A stretch of DNA of 64,000 nt from NCBI GenBank assembly GCA_032622095.1, contig CP136067.1:198240052-198304051 (forward strand), written 5' to 3'. This DNA is from Siphonodentalium dalli (lineage: Eukaryota; Mollusca; Scaphopoda; Gadilida; Siphonodentaliidae). A model generated the notes under the pieces. That model ran no database searches. It had not been told where the DNA came from and saw only the letters and a list, made by a program, of their open reading frames with translations. Positions 1-10,765 of the stretch are shown one piece after another. Every line of letters begins with the position of its first letter. Within the stretch, counting starts at the first letter, position 1. A program made the translations under genes and the position numbers.

Positions 1-37
1 ATAGCCGGCAATTCATTCTCATAGTTCTTAGTGTTTA

Positions 38-288
38 ATAACCATTTGAGTGCCAGGTCCGATTTTTTTAACAACCCATGTACCCTGTGCCAATGCATTC
101 TCTTATATATGCGAGTCGACCATAGGTCGCCTCGCATATATAAGAGAATGCATTGGCCTAATATTGTTTTGTTTTTTTGTTTTTTAACAATTTTTTTCAA
201 TTTTAATAATTTATTCTTATATTCTTTAACAGGCTTATTTTGTAGGTTTAGGGCCGATGAGATCGGCCCCTGGCACTCAAAGGGTTAA
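38..288. mobile_element. TTAA-type MITE, family A copy 1
   Basis: The ends are inverted repeats of the type TTAACCCTTTGAGTGCCAGG; the left one is decayed to ATAACCATTTG and the right one keeps TTAA. Just inside lies a second inverted pair (CCGATTTT on the left, GATCGGCCCC on the right). One 67-bp hairpin core sits at 90-156, followed by a T-rich spacer. There is no coding capacity. A second copy is at 34616-34856. TTAA boundaries followed by CCC are known for the piggyBac superfamily, so a non-autonomous piggyBac-type element is inferred. Confidence 0.75.
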
Positions 289-375
289 AAATAAATATCT
301 ACATATTACTCTGTTTTCTATAGTACGGATCGATCTTTGGCTTGCTATCTAAGGGTAAAAAGCCACGGGAAGTGT

Positions 376-427
376 CACCGCACCGCACCGCATCGCACCA
401 CACCGCACCGCATCGCACCGCACCGCT
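376..427. repeat. CACCG/CATCG simple repeat
   Basis: Ten or so tandem pentamers alternate between CACCG, CATCG and CACCA. This is low-complexity DNA with no other feature visible. The stretch from 428 to 586 shows nothing recognisable. Confidence 0.9.
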
Positions 428-586
428 GCTGAGAACGTCCGAGCACTCCTTCACCCCCGCCCTGCCAACGTCGTTGGAATTGATGGGTTAAACTGTCTCT
501 TTGATGTGTGTGACCCGATACAGGAAGGACAACTCTAAATTCACACAACTAGGATATGCGTATCACTTACGAACATTATGCGGTGT

Positions 587-1052
587 ATGGAATCCTATTA
601 GGGCCACTTCCTGATGGCGCTTTCGGTGCGCGCCGAAAGCGACAAAAAGTGCGCCATTATTAACGCGCCGAAAGCGACAAAAAGTGCGCCGAAAGCGACA
701 AAAAGTGCGCACTTTTTGTCGCTTCCAGCGCGCGCCATTAGGGAGTGGACCTAATAGTATGCCTAATGGCGCTTTCGGTGCGCGCCGAAAGCGACAAAAA
801 GTGCGCCATTAGTAACGCGCCGGCGCGCCGAAACATGGGCTAATATCGCACATTTTGTCGCCGAAAGCGCCGAAAGCGACAAAAAGTGCACCAAAAGCGC
901 CGAAAGCGACAAAAAGTGCGCCGAAAGCGACAAATAGTGCGCCGTAACGGCGCATATTTTGTCGCTTTCGGCGCGTTACTAATGGCGCACTTTTTGTCGC
1001 TTTCGGCGCGCGCCGAAAGCGCCATTAGGAAGTGGCCCTAATAGGATTCCAT
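587..1052. mobile_element. GC-rich foldback-like element with tandem-unit arms
   Basis: The outer inverted repeat starts ATGGAATCCTATTAGGGCC and returns at 1013-1052. The interior consists of at least eight direct and inverted copies of a ~21-bp unit, GCACTTTTTGTCGCTTTCGGC, so the whole element can fold on itself. Its base composition is far more GC-rich than the surroundings. Flanks read TGCGGTGT (579-586) and AGCGGTGT (1053-1060), a likely 8-bp target duplication with one mismatch. Open frames inside only translate the repeat unit. The superfamily is not recognised; an 8-bp duplication would fit hAT-like transposition. Confidence 0.7.
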
Positions 1053-1054
1053 AG

Positions 1055-1245
1055 CGGTGTCATTGTTAAAGAGCGTTTATATACACGACGAGTATAAATA
1101 CGGCTCAATCGACCGTCTCGGAAACTGGGGATTTCGTACTTAGGGCTTCCAAGGGACGGGGGGGGGGGGGGGAGATTTTCGTATGGTCAGTTTGTCCGCC
1201 TGAGGTGACCTTGACCTTGAAATGGGTACCCACAAATGACCTTGG
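1055..1245 (+). repeat. Dispersed repeat, copy inverted at 7678-7870
   Basis: The segment runs from TTAAAGAGCGTTTATATACACG through TTCGTACTTAGGGCTTCC and GGTACCCACAAAT. It matches the reverse complement of 7678-7870 over nearly its whole length. A G homopolymer lies at about 1157-1172. The type is unknown. A GACCTTGACCTTG motif near its end also occurs in the tails at 6470 and 6700. Confidence 0.65.
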
Positions 1246-1471
1246 GCGATATCTCGGTCGTTAGCGGTGACATCGACGTCAACTCGGGACGGGAAATATT
1301 TTTGTCGGGTTATATGCTGTCGACGTGCCTGTACGATGTTACCTTGAAAAACACAAATTAATGGATCGACCAAAGCCAATGGGAATATTTTCGGCGTGCC
1401 TGTACGGGGTTACCTTGACAAACAAAAATTAATGGATCGGCCAAAGCCATGGGACCAATCCCGCCGAGATG

Positions 1472-1965
1472 ACGAGATGCGAAAGACGTGCGGTGTTTTA
1501 GTTCGTGAAACTAGAAAGTGTGTGTGCATTTGAAATTTTGGGGACATCGAGTTTTAAAAAAGAGTATATGAAGGAAGAATATTGTACTTTGTGCCGAGAT
1601 ATACGTATTGCTATTAGGAAATGATGAAGGGAGGAATTGTGTATGTGATTATCGCCTTTACGAATATGCTACGATAATTATAGGAAAGTGGAAAGGACAC
1701 GATTGAGGTTGACAATGATAATGTGGCAGAAACCTCGGGATGTAAACTTTATGATTCTGGAGTATTATATATGTGGACGAATTTATTTGTTGATAACAGC
1801 TCCGATGGGCGCTAATAAATACCGAATACCTCGTTGAATATGGAATATATACGGGGACTGAGATCGGATTGTCGCGAAAGAATTAGCGTCCACCCCCGCG
1901 GTAGGGGAGGGTGTGTTCGATTGACACACTCGGAGTAGGTTCGTCTGCGCCGGGCGGGCGAGAAC
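1472..1965 (+). repeat. Dispersed ~0.5-kb repeat, copy 1
   Basis: It shares, in the same order and direction, many blocks with 4460-5090: TTAGTTCGTGAAACTAG, GTGCATTTGAAATTTTGGGG, GTTGACAATGATAAT, GCTCCGATGGGC and an end near ACTCGGAGTAGG. The copies differ by substitutions and small indels, so they are old. No coding frame is shared. The element class is not recognised. From 1966 to 2284 only a small inverted repeat of GCCATCCGATGG-type sequence (about 2195-2240) was seen. Confidence 0.65.
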
Positions 1966-2284
1966 CGAGTGGGAGTGGCTAAATTTCCGTATAGTAGTAA
2001 ACTAGTATATTAGATATATATGCTGGATTATTTTTGAGAGCTCTTTCGCTTGACTGATTCTAAAATTGCATTTCTAAGTGTAAAATTTTAGGTGGGAAAA
2101 ATGGGTCATTTTTTCGTTGGTGAAAAGAAAATGAAGGATATTTCTGAAACAGGCTGATTTCGACCCGTTTTGGACGGCAGCGGCTATTCGCCATCGGATG
2201 GCAAATGGCGATTCTACCGATATGCGCTATTTGCCATCCGATGGTATTTTAAAGAAAAGAAAATCACAATACGCCCTTATAATG

Positions 2285-2962
2285 ATGACTCCTACCAGCT
2301 TCCGGGTAATTAGGCCCAGTTGACCCTCGGTTGATGACCTACTTATATCCTGGGGGATGGAAAATAACAAATGGACCAATTTTGAAGGAAATTTCGTATA
2401 GTTTGAGTATTTAGAAGCACAAGCTGTCGCTATATGCCCACATAATCACCATTCCTACCCGCCTTACCGAAAACCCGGACCAGTTGACCCTCGGTTGACC
2501 ACCTACATATATCCTGGGGGATGGCAAGTAAGAAATCGACCAATTTTGAAGGAAATTTCGAATAGTTTGAGTATTTACTGGCACACGCTGTTGCTATATG
2601 CCCACATAATCACCATTCCTACACGCCTTACCGAAACCCCGGACCAGTTGACCATCGGTTGACCACCTACATATATCCAGGGGGATGGCAAATAATAAAT
2701 CGACCAATTTCGAAGGAAATTTCGTATAGTTTGAGTATTTAGTGGCACAAGCTGTCGCTATATGCCCACATAATCACCATTCCTACCCGCCTTACCGAAA
2801 ACCCGGACCAGTTAACCCTCGGTTGACCACCTACAGGTATCCTGGGGGATGGCAAATCAGAAATCGACCAATTTTGAAGGAAATTTCGTATAGTTTGAGT
2901 ATTTAGTGGCACAAGATGTCGCTATATGCCACATAATCACGATTCCTACCCGCCTTACCGAA
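2285..2962 (+). repeat. ~165-bp satellite array 1 (four monomers)
   Basis: About four tandem monomers begin near 2320, 2486, 2650 and 2815, marked by GTTGACCCTCGGTTGACC, TCCTGGGGGATGGCAA, CGACCAATTTTGAAGGAAAT and TGCCCACATAATCACC. The first monomer is more diverged and the last is cut at CGCCTTACCGAAAA. The same satellite lies in the opposite orientation at 8966-10488. Confidence 0.9.
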
Positions 2963-3002
2963 AAAAAATGGACATCACATTAAAGAAATATATATGGTAT
3001 TT

Positions 3003-3516
3003 ATATAAGGATTAACTGTCATGTGGACTGTTTTTGTGGAGATGTAACGGTGAGGTAAGTGGACATAACTTGTGTAAAACCCGAAGGGTTTTACATACAA
3101 GTTATGTCCACTTACCTCACCGTTACATCTCCATAAAAATAGTCCACATGACAGTTAATCCTTATATTTATATACATTTAGCGAAAAAGCCACTTTTGTA
3201 AATATATTTAAATCGAAAAGTGTATCGTGACAAGATCAGCCCAAAAATACCCAATAGCACCCTTGGCAAAAGTTAATAGGAACAATTTCTCTTCATGTTG
3301 AAACCCGATGATGTATTAAGTCAATCCTGCGCGAGTCCAAATGCGCCCAAAACATTACGCGTTCGTCTTTCCAAACCTAATGACGTATCGATGGTGTTAT
3401 TAGCTTGGTGTTATGATGCGTTACGCATTCACCGAGAAATAACTGCAACTAGCCACGTGGGCGCCGACCAATCAGAATGCTGGATTTAGTGATGACAACA
3501 CTTGGTGTGTAAATAT
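3003..3516 (+). repeat. Hairpin-bearing ~510-bp repeat, copy 1
   Basis: The left third (3003-3168) is a nearly perfect palindrome with arms of about 78 bp, starting ATATAAGGATTAACTGTC, closing through ACCCGAAGGGT. The rest is a conserved single-stranded-type tail that includes GCCACGTGGGCGCC and CCAATCA. A second copy in the same orientation is at 44937-45447 with high similarity, including the tail. No reading frame is kept between copies. Confidence 0.8.
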
Positions 3517-4459
3517 ACGTGGATAATGGTATAGGTTGTTATTGTTGTTGTTGCTGCTACTCTCTCCCAACTTGTTCAAAATTATATGAATCGAAATTTC
3601 TCTCTGTTTGCGCTAATATATACCGTGGTCATCATTAAGTTGAAAATGCAGTAGCTAAGTTCATAAGGCGTTTTCGACTGCAGTTGTCGCCTTTTCTCAG
3701 AATTATTATTGTTGTTGTATATCCCCTCCCCCTAATAGCCATCTGCTATTAACGTTCGTATGTTCTCACCTGGGATGTGTCTCTTTTTGAACAGCCTTGA
3801 AAATAAATTTCTTCATTATTGGAATTTGATAAGCTTGGATCTCCAGAAAGTAAAGTTTTGACTGAATAAATATTAAATCGTGATAGCTTGTTCTGCAAAT
3901 TTATTCTTGGAATAATTCCAATATTATATAATTCCGATATAATTCGGATATTAGCTTCGTGTTAAACGAATTGGGGTTTGTAGAGTGCCAATACTTTGTT
4001 ATAGTCTGATGGTTTGACACTTTATGGTTCGTACCACTCGAGTAGACCTTTACGCGACAATGGAACATATATATGATCGGATATACATATATCGTATCGT
4101 CTGGTTGTTTCAAGAATTATCAGATATATACCAATGTGACGATTGTATTTCAATCCCAAACGACCACGCATACATGATCACAATGCCTTCTCATCTTCTC
4201 ATGGGCCTGCATGTCCACATAAACACATATACCCTCCCCCAACACACACTAAGCGAAAGATCGTACATGCCTGTCCGAAAGATATTTTCAAACAGAAACA
4301 GTCAAAATGCGAAATATATAATCCGTTTTGGTGACATCTCAAATAAATTAAATGTCAAGTTGCACGTTTAATTTTGTGAGATTTCTCACAGGTCGCCCTC
4401 AAATGCAAGGGAATCGGCAATCATAAAAATGAACAAACGCTCTTTATTTGTGTTAACTT
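3517..4459. other. Unique stretch, nothing recognised
   Basis: Only a short GTT-rich run near 3535-3560 and A+T-rich sequence are visible. The open frames here are short, overlap on both strands and match nothing known. One AAACGCTCTTTAT motif sits at about 4436. Confidence 0.5.
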
Positions 4460-5090
4460 ACGTATGGCGAAAAGCGATACGAAGTACGGTGTATTAGTTC
4501 GTGAAACTAGGAAGTGTGAGTGCATTTGAAATTTTGGGGACATTTTTAGATTGAAAAAAGAGGATATGAGGGAAGAATATTAAACTTTGTGCCAAGTTAC
4601 ACGTAGTTGTTATTAGGAGTGATGAAGGAAGGGATTGTGTATGTGTTTATGCCGTTGTTATCACTGATGGTTATGCGACTCGTTACGAATATGCTACGAT
4701 AATTATACATGTAGAGTTTATGTGAAATGTTTTGTATTTGATATGATATGGTATGAATAGTCTGTTCGTGTTGAGGAAAATGCGATACTTGGGCGGATGC
4801 GTGCGTGAAATAGAGGCACTAGGAACGTGTAAAGAACACGACAGAGGTTAACAATGATAATATATATAGCACACACCACGGGATGTAAACTATTGAATTC
4901 TGTAATTTATGTTGGTGTATATACATGTATGCGTATGAATATGTTTTTTAATAACTGCTCCGATGGGCACTAATATATACCGATACCCCGTTCAATGTGG
5001 AATATTGGGGGATTGAGATCGAGTTCGAGCGAAGACTTAGTGCTTACCTTGATGTATGGGGTGCGTTCGAAGCGTACTCGGAGCAAGGTT
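4460..5090 (+). repeat. Dispersed ~0.5-kb repeat, copy 2
   Basis: This is the direct partner of 1472-1965, somewhat longer because of insertions around 4650-4800. It ends at ACTCGGAGCAAGG and abuts the direct repeat starting at 5093. Confidence 0.65.
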
Positions 5091-5092
5091 AT

Positions 5093-5469
5093 TACCTAAT
5101 AATTGAGGCAGATAACTAAAACGGATACATACATATTATATATCGTTGGAAAGATGAAGCCACACAGATTCTAACCGTGCAAATTATATGACTGGCAATT
5201 TATTATTCGCGCTATATCGAATCGATTTGTGAGCACCGAACTGAAATATATTAGCGCAAAAACGGCGTAAAAATAGATTTGACCTCCGCACGTGAAAAGT
5301 TGACCTCGCACGGACAAATAAATATGCCTATGTTCGTCTCCGGCCGAAAACACATCCAAATACCAAATTTCATCGAAATTGGCTTAGTCGTTTTGGAGTC
5401 CATCGATTTCAAACACACAAACAAACACATACACAAACACACAGATCTTTCAAAATATATAATAGACTA
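5093..5469 (+). repeat. ~370-bp near-identical direct repeat, copy 1
   Basis: It starts TACCTAATAATTGAGGCAG and ends CTTTCAAAATATATAATAGA. It differs from 5833-6204 by about two substitutions and one 8-bp length difference in the CACAAACA run, so the duplication is recent. The final part (CCAAATTTCATCGAAATTGG, then ACACACAAAC and a TATATAATAG end) has the look of 3' tails of RTE-like retroelements; that class is inference from memory. Confidence 0.85.
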
Positions 5470-5832
5470 GAAGGTGACCCGACTTCGTCCGGGCTATTCA
5501 AAAACCAAATTTCAAGTCGATTGCTCCACCCGTTTCCTAGATCTGGTCTGCGCATGCGCGAAGCTGGTGTCGCACGTGCTCGGCGACCCGATAAAATTCG
5601 TATCCGGGGCAAGATACATTCACATACCAAATTTCAAGTCGATAGCTACACCCGTTTACGAGATATATAGCCCAATGTCATTTGCGGATACCTCGGCCGG
5701 TGATGAGTTAACGCGACACAGTCAAATGCATCGGCAGGGTGAGAGTTAACGTAATCTAACTTTATGACCTCTGACGACGTCATAGAAGTTACGCAGTGAT
5801 TTTATCCTGATAAAAGATCCCCGTACCACTTG
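5470..5832 (+). repeat. Retroelement-type tail between the direct repeats
   Basis: It begins CTAGAAGGTGACCCGACTTC and carries two units of AAATTTCAAGTCGATTGCTCC with CTGCGCATGCGCGAAGC. The same module forms the 122-bp tandem array at 8025-8685. It closes with unrelated sequence up to 5832. No coding frame is present. Confidence 0.6.
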
Positions 5833-6204
5833 TACCTAATAATTGAGGCAGATAACTAAAACGGATACATACATATTATATATCGTTGGAAAGATGAAGC
5901 CACACATATTCTAACCGTGCAAATTATATGACTGGCAATTTATTATTCGCGCTATATCGAATCGATTTGTGAGCACCGAACTGAAATATATTAGCGCAAA
6001 AACGGCGTAAAAATAGATTTGACCTCCGCACGTGAAAAGTTGACCTCGCACGGACAAATAAATATGCCTATGTTCGTCTCCGGCCGAAAACACATCCAAA
6101 TACCAAATTTCATCGAAATTGGCTTAGTCGTTTTGGAGTCCATCGATTTAAAACACACAAACAAACACATACACAGATCTTTCAAAATATATAATAGATA
6201 TGAG
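5833..6204 (+). repeat. ~370-bp near-identical direct repeat, copy 2
   Basis: This is the partner of 5093-5469. The two copies flank a 364-bp centre, which resembles a small LTR-like or tandem-insertion arrangement. However, no terminal TG..CA, primer site or target duplication was found. Confidence 0.85.
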
Positions 6205-6239
6205 AGTATGCGAGAATATATTATACTAGCAGGTTAGCC

Positions 6240-6768
6240 CGCCACTGGCGACAATCGTCAGAAACATGACAATTTTAATTTGTTTTTTCAATTAGTGCCT
6301 TTTTAATTTACTGGTTTTTTAAATAATTTTTTTTAATAAATTTTTTGTTTTTCATTATTTTTTGTTTTTCAATTTGACCCGATTTGACCTTGAATTGATC
6401 ATTAATTTTTTGTTTTTCATCAATTTTTTGTTTTTCAATTTGACCCGATTTGACCTTAAATTGATCATTTTCAAGGTCAAGGTCAGGTCGGGGTCACAAT
6501 TTAACCCGTCCATGACACTTCACGCACATTCATTTTTTAATTTAATTTTTTGTTTTTCAATGAGTTAATTGTGCCTTTTTAATTATTTTTTAATTTAATT
6601 TTTTGTTTTTCAATGAGTTAATTGTGCCTTTTTAATGTTTTAATTTATTTTTTTTGTATTTCAATTTTACCCGATTTGACATTGAGTTGATCATTTTCAA
6701 GGTCAAGGTCAGTACGGGGTCACACTTTAACCCGTCCATGACACTTCCGGTAGGTAGCAAGTTTGAGC
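6240..6768 (+). repeat. T-rich region with repeated tail motifs
   Basis: Runs of TTTTTTGTTTTTCAAT alternate with two or three copies of GACCCGATTTGACCTT, GATCATTTTCAAGGTCAAGG and TTTAACCCGTCCATGAC (about 6370, 6440-6515, 6668-6745). A further relative is at 53540-53625. It probably represents stacked retroelement tails. The last bases, GTTTGAGC (6761-6768), are the left target duplication of the next element. Confidence 0.6.
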
Positions 6769-7650
6769 GGGTAGGGTTCTCTATTCCGAAGGTTCGCTAT
6801 TCCGAAGGTTCACTAATCCGAAGGTTCACTAATCCGAAGGTTCACTATTCCGAAGGTTCGCTATTCCGAAGGTGTTCTATTATGGGAGTTTTTAGCCAGA
6901 AATGAATCAAAATTTGCGCCCCGTACATTTATACACCCCAATCTAATATCTAATTTGTCCCAGATGTCGGTTATTAATAGCAAGAAGACAGTATCAGTTT
7001 TATCATTTTAATATTATAGAAAGTTGAAAACACAATGACTGAAATAAACTACGAGTTAGAGATGCATTCTACCCGAACTGGCAATCTGTACTTGAAAGAA
7101 ACATCAACATTAAAATCAATACAAAGTCAGAATTGCAGTTAGGTCTTCTGTTATTCTGCTATACAGTAAGTTATAGCGCTCCAGTATTGATTGACCGTAA
7201 GAGCCCCACTGTTATAGTCCGCCTTTAGCATCTGGGACATTATATTAATCAAAATAACTCCTATGTAAATCATTTATAAATCAGATGATTTATTGAAGTT
7301 ATGTCTACGTAAAATAACACTTCCTAAAACGACATTTTAGTCCTCAGCCGATAGACGACATATATGTCGTTCTACTCGCCAAAGGGTTAAATCTCAAGGA
7401 AACCCACGAAAACAAAAATCACATTTATTTTTTTAATGTTTTAAGTTATTTCCTTCATAAAAAGAGTCTTCGTACTAAAGAACCCTCTCAATACTTTAGA
7501 ATATAGAATTAACTTTTAAAATAACAAAAACCTTCGGAATAGCGAACCTTCGGAATAGTGAACCTTCGGAATAGTGAACCTTCGGATTAGTGAACCTTCG
7601 GATTAGTGAACCTTCGGAATAGCGAACCTTCGGAATAGAGACATGTTCCC
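6769..7650. mobile_element. Foldback element with 16-bp unit arms
   Basis: The arms are inverted arrays of a 16-bp unit, CTATTCCGAAGGTTCG, with CTAATCC and TTCA variants. The left arm has six units (6781-6872), the right arm seven (7530-7639). The variant order matches between arms. GTTTGAGC is exactly duplicated at 6761-6768 and 7651-7658. Removing the element rejoins a tail reading AAGTTTGAGC-TCAATCGG, as seen uninterrupted near 7945 (AAGTTTGAGCCCAATCGG). The 0.65-kb centre is A+T-rich without coding capacity. Short tandem units in long arms are the hallmark of foldback elements. Confidence 0.85.
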
Positions 7651-7677
7651 GTTTGAGCTCAATCGGTTCGAGTAATT

Positions 7678-7870
7678 TGTGGGTACCCGTTTCAATGTGA
7701 AGATCACCTCGGGCGGAAAAACTGATCCGATGAAAATCTACCCCGTTCCTAGGAAGCCCTAAGTACGAAATTAAGTACGAAATTTCGCATCGAGACGGCC
7801 AATGGAGCCGTATTTATACTCGTCGTGTATATAGACGCCCTTTATCAACGACACTGCGGATACGAAAGCT
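7678..7870 (-). repeat. Dispersed repeat, inverted copy of 1055-1245
   Basis: The reverse complement carries the same blocks (TATACACGACGAGTATAAAT, GGCCGTCTCG, TTCGTACTTAGGGCTTCC). The intervening 7871-8024 reads like another tail (TTTGAGCCCAATCGGTGCAG, then AAAATATATAGTAGACTAG). Confidence 0.65.
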
Positions 7871-8024
7871 CTTTTCCTATCAACGCGATTAACCCCGCAG
7901 TGCCGTTTTTTTGTGACTGAGGGTGGAGAACGGGTGCTCTGAGATGGGAAGTTTGAGCCCAATCGGTGCAGCCGTTTTCGATTCTATAAAGTACAAACAT
8001 AGGGAAGTCTCAAAATATATAGTA

Positions 8025-8690
8025 GACTAGCCGATGAGCCCGACGTTGTCCGGGCTAATAAAAAACCAAATTTTAAGTCCGGGCTATTCAAATACCAAAT
8101 TTCAAGTCGATAGCTCTACCCGTTTCCGAGATCTGGTCTGCGCATGCGCGAAGCTTGCGTCGCACGGGCTCAGCGACCCGATAAAATTTCTATCCGGGGC
8201 AAGATACAATCACATACCAAATTTCAAGTCGATAGCTCCACCCGTTTCCGAGATCTGGTCTGCGCATGCGCGAAGCTTGCGTCGCACGGGCTCGGCGACC
8301 CGATAAAATTCGTATCCGGGGCATGATACATTCACATAGCAAATTTCAAGTCGATAGCTCCACCCGTTTCCGAGATCTCGTCTGCGCATGCGCGAAGCTG
8401 GCGTCGCACGGGCTCGCCGACCCGATAAAATTCGTACTCGGGGCAAGATACATTCACATAGCAAATTTCAAGTCGATAGCTCCACCCTTTTCCGAGATCT
8501 CGTCTGCGGATGCGCTGCACGGGCGTCGCACGGGCTCGCCAATACGACAACGACCACCGCCCGGTCAAACTACACACACGGACCAAGTTTCGTCCCGATC
8601 GGTCGAGAATCGTAGATTTGTATTAAGGACAGACAGACAGACAAACAGACAGAGGTCTTCAAAATATATATGAGATGTAGGGCCAACTTT
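8025..8690 (+). repeat. 122-bp tandem repeats ending in a retroelement-type tail
   Basis: The marker CCAAATTTCAAGTCGATAGC recurs at exact 122-bp steps (about 8093, 8215, 8337, 8459). Each unit contains GAGATCTGGTCTGCGCATGC and GGCTCGGCGACCCGATAAAA. The array opens with CTAGCCGATGAGCCCGACG and closes with ACAGACAGACAGACAAACAG and AAATATATATGAG, the form seen at 3' ends of RTE-like elements. Open frames across it on both strands are repeat translations. Confidence 0.8.
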
Positions 8691-8965
8691 TACTTCGGCT
8701 TCGTGGATTTCCAAATGTTCTGTAAACAACAGCCATGTGCACGGACAAGAGCGTTCCGCGTTTGTGTCATCCTCATATGGCAAAACTAAAGAGCGTATAT
8801 GTTTTTCACTGTTGTGTTGAAAAAAATGCCTGTCACCACGACGAGAGTTATTTCATGTTGGTCAATATTTATAACACATACTTACAAGCATGACTGATAT
8901 AATCATCCGGAAATGTGGGGAAATGAGAGCCATGCAATTATATATTATATCGATATTCAGCAGAT
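8691..8965. other. Spacer with a paired AGAGCG motif
   Basis: Two copies of the recurring AGAGCG motif lie about 40 bp apart (8748 AGAGCGTTCC and 8788 AAAGAGCGTAT). Otherwise nothing is recognised. Confidence 0.4.
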
Positions 8966-10488
8966 ATTTGCCATCCCCCCCCCCCCGGGATATATGTAGG
9001 TGGTCAACCGAGGGTCAACTGGTCCGGGTTTTCGATAAGGCGGGTAGGAATGATGATTATGTAGTCATATAGCGACATCTTTTGCCACTAAATACTCAAA
9101 ACTATACGAAATTTCCTTAAAAACTGGTCGATTTCTTATTTGCCATCCCGCAGGATATCTGTAGGCGGTCAACCGAGGGTCAACTGGTCCGGGTTTTCGG
9201 TAAGGCGGGTAGGAATGGTGATTATGTGGGCATAGAGCGACATATTGTGCCACTAAATACTCAAACTATATGAAATTTCCTTCAAAATTGGTCGATTTCT
9301 TATTTGCCATCCCCCCAGGATATCTGTAGGTGGTCAACCGAGGGTCAACTGGTCAAGGATTCCGGTAAAGCGAAAAGGAATGGTGATTATGTGGGCATCT
9401 AGCGACATCGTGTGCCACTAAATACTCAGACTATACGAAATTTCCTTCAAAATTTGTCGATATCTTATTTGCCATCCCCCTAGGATATATGTAGGTGGTC
9501 AACCGAGGGTCAACTGGTCCGGGTTTTCGGTAAGGCGGGAAGGAATGGTGATTATGTGGGCATATAGCGACATCTTGTGCCACTAAGTACTCAAACTATA
9601 CGAAATTTCCTTTAAAATTGGTCGATTTCTTATTTGCCACCCCCCCAGGATATATGTAGGTGGTCAACCGATGGTCAACTGGTCCGGGGTTTCGGTAAGG
9701 CGGGTAGGAATGATGATTATGTGGGCATATAGCGACATCTTGTGCCACTAAATACTCAAACTATACGAAATTTCCTTCAAAATTGGTCGATTTCTTATGT
9801 GCCATCCCCCCCAGGATATCTGTAGGTGGTCAACCGAGGGTCACCTGGTCCGGGTTTTCGGTAAGGTGGTTAGGAATGATGATGATTATGTGGGCATATA
9901 GCGACATCTTGTGCCACTAAATACTCAAACTATACGAAATGTCCTTCAAAATTGGTCAATTTCTTATTTGCCATCCCACCAGGATATATGTAGGTGGTCA
10001 ACCGAGGGTCAACTGGTCTGGGTTTTCGATAAGGCGGGTAGGATATGTGATTATGTGGGCATATAGCGACATCTTGTGCCACTAAATACTCAAACTATAC
10101 GAAATTTCCTCCAAAATTTGTCGATTTCTTATTTGCCATCCCCCCAGGATATCTGTAGGTGGTCAACCGAGGGTCAACTGGTCAAGGATTCCGGTAAAGC
10201 GAAAAGGAATGGTGATTATGTGGGCATATAGCGACATCGTGTGCCACTAAATACTCAAACTATACGAAATTTCCTTCAAAATTGGTCGATTTCTTATTTG
10301 CCACACACCCCAGAATATATGTAGGTGGTCAACCGAGGGTCAACTGGTCCGGGTTTTCGGTAAGGCGGGTAGGAATGATGAGTATGTGGGCATATAGCGA
10401 CATATTATGCCACTAAGTACTCAAACTATACGAAATTTCCTTAAAAATTGGTCGATTTCTTATTTGCCACCCCCCAGGATATATACCG
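8966..10488 (-). repeat. ~165-bp satellite array 2 (nine monomers)
   Basis: Nine tandem monomers with starts of GGTCAACCGAGGGTCAACTG near 9002, 9167, 9331, 9496, 9660, 9826, 9996, 10160 and 10325. The orientation is opposite to 2285-2962. Two monomers 829 bp apart (9331 and 10160) share the rare variant GGTCAAGGATTCCGGTAAAG. The monomers after them share CACTAAGTACTC, 820 bp apart. This points to a five-monomer block duplication. The array ends at CCAGGATATAT. Confidence 0.95.
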
Positions 10489-10620
10489 TTTGATGGGGTG
10501 GGAAAAGAGACAGTATTGGCAACTTTGATTATATTGTCCGTGTATTTTGTATATAGGAAATTGTTCTTGGTATTTACTCATACATCATTTCCCTGTGAAA
10601 TAAGCCTATAAGGAACATAC

Positions 10621-10621
<1 letters not shown>

Positions 10622-10711
<90 letters not shown>

Positions 10712-10765
10712 CTCAGAGGGAGAGAGAAAGAAAAAGAGAGATGATAGGGAGAGAGATATATATAG
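10622..10765. repeat. (GA)n microsatellite
   Basis: There are about 43 uninterrupted AG dinucleotides from 10622 to 10708, followed by an impure purine-rich tail. The long serine/leucine frames on the minus strand are an artefact of this repeat. Confidence 0.97.

Noticed and set aside
8030-8070. CCGATGAG followed by a GC stem, hammerhead-ribozyme-like
   Set aside because: The required GAAA and second strand of the core are absent.
8144-8673. Overlapping plus and minus frames of up to 135 residues
   Set aside because: They are translations of the 122-bp tandem units and tail; both strands are open at once and no frame is conserved.
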